Below are positions 33,087 to 40,469 of a stretch of 43,510 nucleotides of DNA, in pieces. The notes below the pieces were generated by a model. It was given only the letters and a program-made list of their open reading frames with translations. It made no database searches and was not told where the DNA came from. Within the stretch, counting starts at the first letter, position 1. The number at the start of each line of letters is the position of its first letter. Position numbers and translations under genes: made by a program. Origin of the DNA: an uncultured Clostridia bacterium (GTDB taxonomy: Bacteria; Bacillota; Peptococcia; Peptococcales; Peptococcaceae); assembly GCA_944391625.1 (NCBI GenBank), contig CALXUG010000023.1, positions 1 through 43,510 of the forward strand, written 5' to 3'.

Positions 33087-33389
33087 CTACCCCGCTGTGG
33101 TATGGGGCGTTTTATACAGCCGCCCCGCAACCAGCCGGCAATATAAATGCCCTTGCTTTAATTCCATTTTTAACATAGCCGCCGCCTCCAGTTCCCGACA
33201 TGCCGCCAGAAGCTGCTCCTGCTCCAAATCACAAATGCTGCGCAATTCTATAAAGCCAATGCGGGGATACTGGGCTCTGCTCAGGTTCTGCAAATATGCA
33301 TAAAAATCCATCCATAGTATCACAGCCTCCCGACTCAGCTGATGCTGGGCAGACTTTTTTAAAAACCAAATCATTGTTTGTTCGTTCAT
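33087..33389 (-). CDS. Small protein of unknown function, possibly winged helix
   Basis: The 100-residue protein starts at ATG 33389 with AGGAGAT about seven bases upstream. It is helical with a MIWFLKKSAQHQLSREAVIL opening. Next come LRSICDLEQEQLLAACRELE and AAMLKMELKQGHLYCRLVAG, which read like a recognition helix followed by a beta wing. The order resembles small winged-helix domains such as those at the N-terminus of phage replication initiators, but I recognise no family with confidence. A good promoter lies at 33437-33465. It is convergent with the SUKH gene. Confidence 0.6.
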   Translation of the reverse strand: MNEQTMIWFLKKSAQHQLSREAVILWMDFYAYLQNLSRAQYPRIGFIELRSICDLEQEQLLAACRELEAAAMLKMELKQGHLYCRLVAGRLYKTPHTTAG

Positions 33390-33436
33390 CTTACTATCTC
33401 CTGTCATAAATAATTTACAAATTTTTCCTTGTCCCT

Positions 33437-33465
33437 ACTATACCATAACTTACAATATCTGTAAA
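33437..33465 (-). promoter_or_regulatory. Promoter of the small protein gene at 33087-33389
   Basis: Minus strand: TTTACA (33465-33460), 17-base spacer, TATAGT (33442-33437), about 48 bp before ATG 33389. The rest of 33466-33642 shows no gene. Confidence 0.6.
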
Positions 33466-33642
33466 CGAACATAATTTGTTTTATTTTGTCACCATTTCCC
33501 TGATTGCCCAACAGCTGAGCCTGTTATCTGCCTATCAGTCCGCAAAACCGACACCCGGTTAACGGATCAAAAGCTTTCCTACACTTTTCATTAATATATA
33601 CTTGTTAATTCATCTCGCCCCTACGTTTCAGTCTAAAATAAT

Positions 33643-33680
33643 AAAAAAATAGGCCATAGTATGATACCTATGACCTATTT
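33643..33680 (-). terminator. Terminator of the DASS-arylsulfotransferase-cupin operon
   Basis: AAATAGGCCATAG (33647-33659) pairs with CTATGACCTATTT (33668-33680) with one mismatch. On the minus strand a T run follows (A run 33643-33649 on the plus strand). Confidence 0.82.
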
Positions 33681-33722
33681 ATACAATATAATCACGCATT
33701 ATGGTGAACAAACAAGACTTTA

Positions 33723-33995
33723 TTAATCTTCTACAACCGGAATCAGGAAAGAACATACACACAATTCCTGATTACCAGTACGTAGAGCATGCATTTCTCC
33801 TGCCGGTACGATAAATGCCTTCCCTTTGCTCAGTACAACTTCACTGTTTTCTAATACACCAAATCCTTCACCAGCAACACAATAAAAAATTTCATCCTGA
33901 TTCTGATGCCTGTGCAATGGAACGATTTTACTAACAGGTAAATGATATACATTGGTTACAGTAGCTGCTTTTACTTCGTCTTTATTCAACTGCAT
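33723..33995 (-). CDS. Small cupin-domain protein
   Basis: The 90-residue protein is a single cupin barrel. Motif 1 is PLHRHQNQDEIFYCVAGEG (His, His, Glu metal ligands) and motif 2 is FIVPAGEMHALRT (His ligand). Small cupins bind a metal and often a carboxylate or sugar; roles range from isomerase or dioxygenase to sensor. It lies 24 bp downstream of the arylsulfotransferase-like gene in the same operon. It may act on, or sense, the same compound (inference). A GGGAG site precedes ATG 33995. Confidence 0.85.
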   Translation of the reverse strand: MQLNKDEVKAATVTNVYHLPVSKIVPLHRHQNQDEIFYCVAGEGFGVLENSEVVLSKGKAFIVPAGEMHALRTGNQELCVCSFLIPVVED

Positions 33996-34019
33996 TATAA
34001 CAATTCTCCCTAAAAATAC

Positions 34020-35483
34020 TTAGAATTTTGCTGTTGTTTCTGCGTCTGGATCATCTTCTTCGGTTACACAAGCAGCCATAGCGGATGTATATCCCAACGC
34101 TTCCGGCACTTCCGTAAAGTTATCCAACATTCCCGGCGCTGCACCTGGTACACGGAATGTCATATTATCTAACTGCTCTACTGGAACTTCTGTTGGTTTT
34201 TCCAACTGTGGCACGTAGTCATACGGATACCGATATGCACGGTATACCATAGAATGAGCTACTTTATCAAATGGAGCGCGATATTCCCATACGATTTCTT
34301 TTTCCGGTGTCACTTCAAACAAACGGCAGAAGCTGCCTTCTGTAATCAAAGTATTTCCATTTGGCAGACGCTGTGCAGAACTAATCAGTTGGCTGTAGAA
34401 AGCTGTGTTTTCTACAATGCCCATCATACCTTCTTTCACATCACTGGCAGTAAAGCTCCATTCCAGTTTCAGAGTTACTGGATTGATTTCCAATACACGG
34501 GAATGGTCACGTTTATCTGTTTTTGTACCATCTTTGGACGTTCTGTCCGGTAAACCATAACCGGCCCAGCCGCCATTATCAAAGATTAAAATGTTGCCAG
34601 CGCCCGGCAGCCCCTGTGGAATCATGTGACAATGATGCTGGCCAATAATCTGACCAATCATGCGCAATTCTCTGCTTACAGTAAAGTCCGGGCCAATCTG
34701 CCATACAATTTTACCGGTTTCCTTGCTAATAATTGCCATAATATTGGATTCACGAGCATCCCAGATGATGTTGTCCGGATGGAACCGTTCATCACCGGCA
34801 TCATACCATTTATTGGGCCCCAGTACACTCATGGAATTGATATGCATCCAGTCGCATAATTCACCATTTCTGGTATTATGCAGGTTGGGATTGCGGAACA
34901 ATACGTTTTTCGCAGCTTCAGAGAAACCCAATTCATTAAAATGTTTGTTCATGTGCCATTCCCAAACAATATTACCTTCCCAGTCTACTTCAACAATAAC
35001 ATCGTCCAACAACTGTTTATCACTGATACGTTTATTTTTAACATTTTCATGGCATAGAATTAAAGTGTTGCCACTGTCTGTTTTGCATTCCATACCCGGA
35101 ACATAGTAACCAACTGGATTGCCTTCACGCTGGTAGTCATGGTGCTGACGGGCCATCCAACGAGGTTCATGTCCTTCGTCTTCAATGAACTCTTTATGAT
35201 CAAAAGACCATACTACATTGCCATCCCAGTCAACCTGTGTTACATCTGTCTGGTCCTGATAGGAAAATGAAGAATCGCGCAGACCTAAAGAACCCATAAC
35301 ATAACCGCCTGGCAGCAGCTTGTTCGGAAAGCCCTGAAAGTTTTTCCATACTTTCACCACATTCCCGTTCATATCGATTAATACAGCGCCAACTTTTTTG
35401 ATTGGCATTAAGGTGTAACCACTCCAGCATTTTTCTGGTTTATAAATTGTTGTCCCTGTAGGAAATACACTTGGAATACCCAT
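34020..35483 (-). CDS. Cytoplasmic arylsulfotransferase (ASST) family protein
   Basis: The 487-residue protein matches the ASST (PAPS-independent aryl-sulfate sulfotransferase) beta-propeller family. Repeated blades end in G(N/K)(I/V)VW patterns (DWDGNVVWSFDH, DWEGNIVWEWH, SKETGKIVWQIG). Conserved-looking active-site residues are His214 (DWMHINS), His283/His284 (IGQHHCHMIPQG) and Arg329 (DHSRVLEI). Classical ASST enzymes of Enterobacteria are periplasmic and carry a signal peptide; this protein starts directly with the family domain and has no signal, so it should work in the cytoplasm. AGGAGG precedes ATG 35483. It lies between a DASS carrier and a cupin gene in one operon. Its donor and acceptor are unknown. 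Confidence 0.85.
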   Translation of the reverse strand: MGIPSVFPTGTTIYKPEKCWSGYTLMPIKKVGAVLIDMNGNVVKVWKNFQGFPNKLLPGGYVMGSLGLRDSSFSYQDQTDVTQVDWDGNVVWSFDHKEFIEDEGHEPRWMARQHHDYQREGNPVGYYVPGMECKTDSGNTLILCHENVKNKRISDKQLLDDVIVEVDWEGNIVWEWHMNKHFNELGFSEAAKNVLFRNPNLHNTRNGELCDWMHINSMSVLGPNKWYDAGDERFHPDNIIWDARESNIMAIISKETGKIVWQIGPDFTVSRELRMIGQIIGQHHCHMIPQGLPGAGNILIFDNGGWAGYGLPDRTSKDGTKTDKRDHSRVLEINPVTLKLEWSFTASDVKEGMMGIVENTAFYSQLISSAQRLPNGNTLITEGSFCRLFEVTPEKEIVWEYRAPFDKVAHSMVYRAYRYPYDYVPQLEKPTEVPVEQLDNMTFRVPGAAPGMLDNFTEVPEALGYTSAMAACVTEEDDPDAETTAKF

Positions 35484-35597
35484 TTTTTAATCCTCCTAAA
35501 AGATAATAAAATATTAATTTTCATATCATATTTTTATATTAACAGAATGACCTGCCTTTACAGGCCCTTCTGTTTTCAACAACTACGATAACACTTC

Positions 35598-37028
35598 TTA
35601 CATCAAAATATTTAACATTGGATAAAGTACTACACAGGCTACAATTGCGGTAATCATGACACCAAAAATACCATACCGATAGATATCTGTCGGCTTAATC
35701 CATTCATTTCCGTACAACAGTGCAGCCAATGGACTGGCTCCCGGTAAAATAAACGCAATGTTTACTAAGTAAATCAACAGTAATGCTAGCGCTGCGCTGT
35801 TTGCACCCAGCATTGGGGCAACCGATACGACGATTGGCAATAAAATCATACCCATACCAATGTTACTACCGATATTGGTTAAAATAAGCGCAAGCGCAAC
35901 TACAAAAATTAAAAACATAACTGGACTTAATCCAGAGAAAATTGGCGCCAACAACTGTTGTACCATCTGATTGATACCGGTTTCTTCTGCTGCAAACGCA
36001 TCAGCGATTGGCAAAATCGCCATGATAATGAATATTACGCCCCACTGCATATATTTACCAGCTAAGAACTGTACATCCAGCACCGGTTTGCCATCAATAC
36101 GAATGGCAGCTAAAACGACCAACATCAAAGCAAAGATACCACTTAAGGATAATGTACCTAAAATACCACCCAAGAAACTGTTTTTTGGCAGGATACCAAA
36201 CAGAGCGGTAAAAAGCATACCAATTAAAAAACCATAAATAGCAACTTTTTCCCGTAAAGTCAGTACAATTTTTTCCTGCAGCAGCTGCTCTACAGAGAAA
36301 CCCTGCAGTCTGCTGATATCCACGCGGAAGATAAATTTCATGGCAAACAAATACAGCAATAAACCAACCGTACCCATAACCAACGCAGACAGCATATAAA
36401 CAGAATAAGAAATTTCAAAGCCGGACATTTTGGTAAATGCACTGCACATTGCAGCACGAATACCAGTGAATGGGAAGAAACAGTTACCAAACATAAAGGC
36501 CAAGAACATTCCCACAACCATCGCTGTCATATATTTATCGCCTTTTTTGTACCCAACCAACTCCGCCATATTATAAAGCAGCGCCCACATTAGCAAAATG
36601 GCAGGAATATTTACCAAAACCACTAAGAAAAATGTAGCAAACAAGAAAATTCCACTAATCAACCAAGGACGGCCCTGCACCATTTTTCTGCTCATCAGCC
36701 AGTTAATAATCGCGCTGACAAATTGTGTCTCACTGATACCACCAGCTACAATCAACATCATCATAATCTGAAATAAAATCGGACTGCTCATCCCTTTGGC
36801 AACCGCTTCCAGAATGGTACAATAATCTGTCAATCCCAATGCAATAATACCCAATACACTGGGCCAGATATTACCAACAGTACTCCATAGATAAATAGTA
36901 CCGCAGAAAATTCCCAAAATCTGCATACCTACATGGGTCAGCGGTTCGATCGGTGGAATAAAGCCAACGCCGAACATCAATACAATCCCAATGATTGCAT
37001 TTACATAATACTTTACATTCTTACTCAT
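35598..37028 (-). CDS. DASS (SLC13-type) anion:sodium symporter family protein, module 2
   Basis: The 476-residue membrane protein is a DASS-family carrier paralogous to that at 10386-11831. Shared landmarks are GRPWLISGIFLF, VGYKKGDKYMTAMVVGMFLA, ILTNIGSNIGMGMILLPIVV and NIAFILPGASPLAALL. It would import a divalent or organic anion with Na+. It is first in the operon DASS-ASST-cupin and transcribed away from a LysR gene, which points to substrate-induced expression. GGGG before ATG 37028 is the likely ribosome site. Import of an aryl sulfate or related sulfated anion is inference from ASST linkage. Confidence 0.88.
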   Translation of the reverse strand: MSKNVKYYVNAIIGIVLMFGVGFIPPIEPLTHVGMQILGIFCGTIYLWSTVGNIWPSVLGIIALGLTDYCTILEAVAKGMSSPILFQIMMMLIVAGGISETQFVSAIINWLMSRKMVQGRPWLISGIFLFATFFLVVLVNIPAILLMWALLYNMAELVGYKKGDKYMTAMVVGMFLAFMFGNCFFPFTGIRAAMCSAFTKMSGFEISYSVYMLSALVMGTVGLLLYLFAMKFIFRVDISRLQGFSVEQLLQEKIVLTLREKVAIYGFLIGMLFTALFGILPKNSFLGGILGTLSLSGIFALMLVVLAAIRIDGKPVLDVQFLAGKYMQWGVIFIIMAILPIADAFAAEETGINQMVQQLLAPIFSGLSPVMFLIFVVALALILTNIGSNIGMGMILLPIVVSVAPMLGANSAALALLLIYLVNIAFILPGASPLAALLYGNEWIKPTDIYRYGIFGVMITAIVACVVLYPMLNILM

Positions 37029-37056
37029 AACAAAAATACCCCTTTCAACAATAGAT

Positions 37057-37084
37057 AATATAATCTGAATTAATGGCTTGTCGA
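37057..37084 (-). promoter_or_regulatory. Promoter of the DASS-ASST-cupin operon
   Basis: Minus strand: TCGACA (37084-37079), 16-base spacer, TATATT (37062-37057). Upstream of it, between 37085 and 37165, are TTGCTATA repeats (37127-37134 and 37149-37156) that may bind the LysR protein. Confidence 0.5.
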
Positions 37085-37200
37085 TATTATATATAAATTA
37101 ATCTTTTTTGTCCAAGAGTTGATTTTGCTATAGCGCCAGCAATTTTTTTGCTATAATAGCCATATCATTGTTTGTTATCATAGTAAAAAGGAGTTTTCAC

Positions 37201-38115
37201 ATGCGGATTTACGATTTAGAATGTCTGTTGGCAGTGGCGCGCAATAAATCTATTTCCAAAACAGCAGAAGAATTATTTATTGGTCAGACAACACTGAGCG
37301 CTATCATCCGCTCCATAGAAAAAGAACTGAATATTAAAATTTTTAAACGTACTTCTGCCGGACTTACGCTCACTGCTCAAGGAGAAAACGCCTTGTTGAT
37401 TGCCGAAGACATTGTAGCAAAAGCGCAGGCTTTTCAAACTTTGTCCAACGGCATTTTATTAAAAAAACGGATTGTACATTTTCTGGCCTATATCAGTGCT
37501 ACCGATTTTTTGATGGTATATTTATCCCAGCAACTGCGTCTGCAGGACAATAATATCATTCTCCATGCAGCAGCAGCCAATTCCCGCAATATATTATCCA
37601 AATTGAAAAACACCGAAGCCAATATCGGCATCGGCAGCATTCAAACAAAAATGCTGGCCGAACATAAAAGCAGCGCCCAATTAGAAGGCTTTACCATAGA
37701 AGAACTGTATCAGGATCGTTTTTGTTTATGTGTGGCAGCGCAATCTGCTCTTGCCAAACAGCCAACACTGACATTACCCCAATTGGAGGGGGAACATTTT
37801 GCCGTAGTAGACCATTTTCCCATTTTCAAAGGAAAACCTGTTGCACCGCTCTATGACGTAATTACAAACTATACTACATTCCCTACCTATGACGGGATCA
37901 AAAAAGCTATCGCCGATAATCACATGGTGGGTCTTTTACCCAAACTGGCTTTCCATAACGATATTTATGCAGCATCAGGCTTGATCAAACTGTATCCGCT
38001 TCGAGATTCTGAGCATGCGTTAACCAATTATTTGATTTATCCCAATGATAATCATTTAACCATGGAAGAAAAACTGATTTTAAAATTAGTTCGTCAATTT
38101 TATACAGCGCTCTAA
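37201..38115 (+). CDS. LysR-family transcriptional regulator divergent from the DASS-ASST-cupin operon
   Basis: This LTTR of 304 residues starts MRIYDLECLLAVARNKSISK, with the winged helix-turn-helix continuing TAEELFIGQTTLSAIIRSIE. A C-terminal effector domain follows. AGGAG seven bases before ATG 37201 sets the start. Divergent arrangement makes it the probable regulator of the operon that begins at 37028. A TATAAT lies 40-50 bp upstream (37152-37157) with a poor -35 box. A strong terminator follows the gene. Confidence 0.9.
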   Translation: MRIYDLECLLAVARNKSISKTAEELFIGQTTLSAIIRSIEKELNIKIFKRTSAGLTLTAQGENALLIAEDIVAKAQAFQTLSNGILLKKRIVHFLAYISATDFLMVYLSQQLRLQDNNIILHAAAANSRNILSKLKNTEANIGIGSIQTKMLAEHKSSAQLEGFTIEELYQDRFCLCVAAQSALAKQPTLTLPQLEGEHFAVVDHFPIFKGKPVAPLYDVITNYTTFPTYDGIKKAIADNHMVGLLPKLAFHNDIYAASGLIKLYPLRDSEHALTNYLIYPNDNHLTMEEKLILKLVRQFYTAL

Positions 38116-38117
38116 CA

Positions 38118-38163
38118 AAAAAGCTCAGAGAGGAAGCAAATTTGCTTCCTCTCTGAGCTTTTT
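38118..38163. terminator. Perfect 46-bp inverted repeat, bidirectional terminator
   Basis: Positions 38118-38140 (AAAAAGCTCAGAGAGG onward) are exactly complementary to 38141-38163, with A and T runs at the ends. It terminates the convergent LysR and lipoprotein genes. Confidence 0.9.
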
Positions 38164-38191
38164 CCTCTATCATCTATTCCATACAAAATTA

Positions 38192-38665
38192 TCACTGCAG
38201 ATCCATTGTGGCGGATTCTACCAAAATATTATGGGAGCCGCCATTCTCTATAGTAAAATACCAGGTTCCGGCAGGCAAAGCGGCTGTCAGCGTTCCTTCG
38301 CTTTCATCCTTTGACGTTTCAAAATAAGCGATTGTAGATTCCGTCTGTCCTTTACGACTGCCATAGTATACTTTCAATTTGGCTGCATTTCCGTAAGGGC
38401 AACTCACCTGAAACATCACCTCTGTATCGTCCTCCTTTATGACAACAGCCTCTGCAGCAATCAACAGATCACTGGGCTTCAACTCAGTAGCGCCGCCTAA
38501 GAAAATGGGAAATTCCTGCTGAACATCAGCACCGGCGGATACTGCCGTATCACTGACAGCAGGCTCCTGGTCAATGGGTTCTTCCGGCACATCTGAACCA
38601 CAGCCCATAAAAAATACCGCACTCAATAGGCAAATAAACATAGCACCATAGAATCGTTTTTTCAT
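38192..38665 (-). CDS. Small lipoprotein of unknown function
   Basis: The 157-residue protein has a lipoprotein signal (MKKRFYGAMFICLLSAVFFM then GC lipobox). An acidic, Pro/Val-rich linker follows, then a beta-rich domain ending GGSHNILVESATMDLQ. The domain looks like a small immunoglobulin-like or pre-peptidase fold, with the PAGTWYFTIEN motif reminiscent of bacterial pre-peptidase C-terminal domains. AAGGAG before ATG 38665 fixes the start. I do not recognise the family. It would be anchored outside the membrane. It is downstream of rpmF and separated by a terminator. Confidence 0.65.
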   Translation of the reverse strand: MKKRFYGAMFICLLSAVFFMGCGSDVPEEPIDQEPAVSDTAVSAGADVQQEFPIFLGGATELKPSDLLIAAEAVVIKEDDTEVMFQVSCPYGNAAKLKVYYGSRKGQTESTIAYFETSKDESEGTLTAALPAGTWYFTIENGGSHNILVESATMDLQ

Positions 38666-38756
38666 AAAAATCTGCTCCTTTCCACGCAATCCAATACCGC
38701 AACACCCTGTCGCAGCTAATAAACAACCCTTCCGGTTATATTTTAACAGATACAAA

Positions 38757-38794
38757 TAAAAAAGACAACCAACGAAACTTCGTCGATTGTCTTT
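38757..38794 (-). terminator. Terminator of the DUF177-rpmF operon
   Basis: AAAGACAA (38761-38768) pairs with TTGTCTTT (38787-38794), extended inward by ACGAA / TTCGT with two mismatches. A T run follows on the minus strand. A second palindrome, TATGGTTTCAAACCATA, sits at 38798-38814. Confidence 0.75.
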
Positions 38795-38826
38795 CAGTAT
38801 GGTTTCAAACCATATCGTGTGTGCTA

Positions 38827-39021
38827 TTATTCAGCAGCTGCAACTTCTTTTGCTACCACTTCACGGCCTTTGTAATAACCGCAGGAAGGGCAAACTCTGT
38901 GCGGCAGCTTTGGTTCATGACACTGTGGGCATTCCATTGTACCTGCAGCAGTTAATCTGGACCATGCTGTTCTTTTTCTTCTTGTTCTTGCTTTAGATCT
39001 TTTACTTGGTGCTACACCCAT
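38827..39021 (-). CDS. rpmF: 50S ribosomal protein L32
   Basis: The 64-residue protein has the L32 basic N-terminus ([20 protein letters not shown]) and the four-Cys zinc ribbon [18 protein letters not shown]. It is a component of the large ribosomal subunit. The zinc-binding form is present; a C-minus paralogue is not in the window. It follows the DUF177 gene by 3 bp, the widely conserved pair. Confidence 0.96.
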   Translation of the reverse strand: MGVAPSKRSKARTRRKRTAWSRLTAAGTMECPQCHEPKLPHRVCPSCGYYKGREVVAKEVAAAE

Positions 39022-39024
39022 TTT

Positions 39025-39561
39025 TTACACCTCCTCAGTTTCCTTCAATTTTGCCAAAATGGCTAAACGAGGATCTACCTCATGTAAATCGCAATCGCAT
39101 TGACCTTGATTCAAGTTTTTTCCACACTTTGGACATAAGCCACGGCAATCATCTTTGCACAAGATTTTCAGTGGTAAAACCGCCAATATACTTTCCCGGA
39201 TGATGTCCGTGATCTCCAAAGTATCATTATCATAGATAAAATACTTTTCTTCCACTTCACCAACTGCTAAATGGGAAAAAAGCGATACATCCTTTGTATA
39301 GAGCAATTGCTCTGCAAAACTGCATTCTACCGGAACCACCACCTGCTCCAAGCATCGGGAACAATTCCCTTTTACGGCAGTATTAGCATGTCCTTTCAGG
39401 TATAAAAATTTATCCTGATGGCTGATTTCGGCATCGATCACCAGCGGCTTGACCAGCTGCCAGTCGTCGTCCATAAAATCAAATACTGCAGTTTCTAAAT
39501 GGTAGTGTTCTTCACTGCCCTTTACACTGCGTATTCTGCTGATATCTAATTCCAAAGCCAA
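39025..39561 (-). CDS. DUF177 (YceD) family protein
   Basis: The 178-residue protein is of the YceD/DUF177 family, which pairs with rpmF and has been linked to 23S rRNA processing. Typical features are CSRCLEQVVVPVECSF in the middle and the C-terminal cysteine motif CRGLCPKCGKNLN. TTG 39561 is the likely start, with AAAGGAG eight bases upstream; the frame further upstream lacks a ribosome site. The stop is 3 bp before rpmF. Confidence 0.9.
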   Translation of the reverse strand: MALELDISRIRSVKGSEEHYHLETAVFDFMDDDWQLVKPLVIDAEISHQDKFLYLKGHANTAVKGNCSRCLEQVVVPVECSFAEQLLYTKDVSLFSHLAVGEVEEKYFIYDNDTLEITDIIRESILAVLPLKILCKDDCRGLCPKCGKNLNQGQCDCDLHEVDPRLAILAKLKETEEV

Positions 39562-39619
39562 TTTTGCCACTCCTTTAATCAGAAGCACTGTCAAATACAA
39601 TCACTACTTAACCTTTTTA

Positions 39620-39648
39620 ATTATATATATCCGACCTAATCTTGTCAA
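39620..39648 (-). promoter_or_regulatory. Consensus sigma-A promoter of DUF177-rpmF
   Basis: Minus strand: TTGACA (39648-39643), 17-base spacer, TATAAT (39625-39620). Both hexamers are perfect, as expected for a ribosomal-protein operon. Confidence 0.88.
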
Positions 39649-39719
39649 GAACATATTAAATAAGATTTTTCTGTTGCAACATTAGAAAAAATGTTACTTT
39701 TTCTCCACGTTTCATTTCG

Positions 39720-39748
39720 TTGCTATTCCCATAGCCTTATTATATAAT
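39720..39748 (+). promoter_or_regulatory. Promoter of the TetR gene
   Basis: TTGCTA (39720-39725), 17-base spacer, TATAAT (39743-39748), 26 bp before ATG 39775. Confidence 0.65.
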
Positions 39749-39774
39749 GAAACCTAACAGGGAGGGATGGTTCC

Positions 39775-40329
39775 ATGGCGCACGCTACCAAACAGCTTTT
39801 GGCAAACTCGCTGAAAAAACTGCTGACCAAAAAAACACTGGACAAAATCACCGTTACAGAACTGGCCGAAGACTGCAAAGTAAACCGGCAGACATTTTAC
39901 TACAACTTTCAGGATATTTACGATCTGCTGGACTGGACACTGGAGCAAGAACGCCAGCAATTATTAAGCAGCCATACGTTTGGCGAGGATACTCTAAAAA
40001 ATTGGGACATTCTGCTCGATTATCTGAAAACAAATAAAACATTCATTTTAAATACCTATCATTCTTTAGCCCACCCATTGCTGGAAAAAACCTTAAAAAA
40101 CGATCTCCGTCCTTTGGTAGAAATTGCTGTTTCCCGCTATACCGCAGAATCGCCCATCAGCGAAACAGACAAAGCTTTGGTTATCAAAATATATACGCTG
40201 GCCTTCGTGGGAATCCTCCGTGAATGGTTAGATAACGATTTGGATGAAAACTACGATCTGGACTTTAAACGATTGCTGCCCATGCTGCAGCGCAGCCTGC
40301 AATTTAATATCGGGCAGCTTTCCGACTGA
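39775..40329 (+). CDS. TetR-family transcriptional regulator
   Basis: The 184-residue protein has the N-terminal TetR helix-turn-helix (KITVTELAEDCKVNRQTFYY then NFQDIYDLLDW) and a C-terminal domain resembling the DhaS/TetR_C_8-type group. GGGAGG about nine bases before ATG 39775 sets the start. It is followed on the same strand by a radical SAM gene 140 bp away, with a 23-bp-stem inverted repeat between. A role in controlling that gene is likely from position, not proven. Confidence 0.88.
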   Translation: MAHATKQLLANSLKKLLTKKTLDKITVTELAEDCKVNRQTFYYNFQDIYDLLDWTLEQERQQLLSSHTFGEDTLKNWDILLDYLKTNKTFILNTYHSLAHPLLEKTLKNDLRPLVEIAVSRYTAESPISETDKALVIKIYTLAFVGILREWLDNDLDENYDLDFKRLLPMLQRSLQFNIGQLSD

Positions 40330-40355
40330 ATTTACCAGTTTCATCCTGTTTTTCT

Positions 40356-40409
40356 TAGACAAAGTCCCTCTGTATGTATAAAATTCTACATACAGAGGGA
40401 CTTTGTCTA
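40356..40409 (+). terminator. Long hairpin (23-bp stem) between TetR and radical SAM genes
   Basis: Positions 40356-40378 (TAGACAAAGTCCCTC onward) are exactly complementary to 40387-40409, with an 8-base loop. A T-rich tail (TTCATTTTTTC) follows. It most likely ends the tetR transcript. Its position 60 bp ahead of the radical SAM start would also allow attenuation. Confidence 0.7.
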
Positions 40410-40469
40410 TTCATTTTTTCTTCTTTCCCCTGTACGATAACAGTACTACATCGACAGGAGGAATTCAAA

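Noticed and set aside
31792-33389. Toxin-immunity island made of the SUKH gene and its neighbour
   Set aside because: The neighbour at 33087-33389 is convergent, has its own promoter and shows no toxin features.
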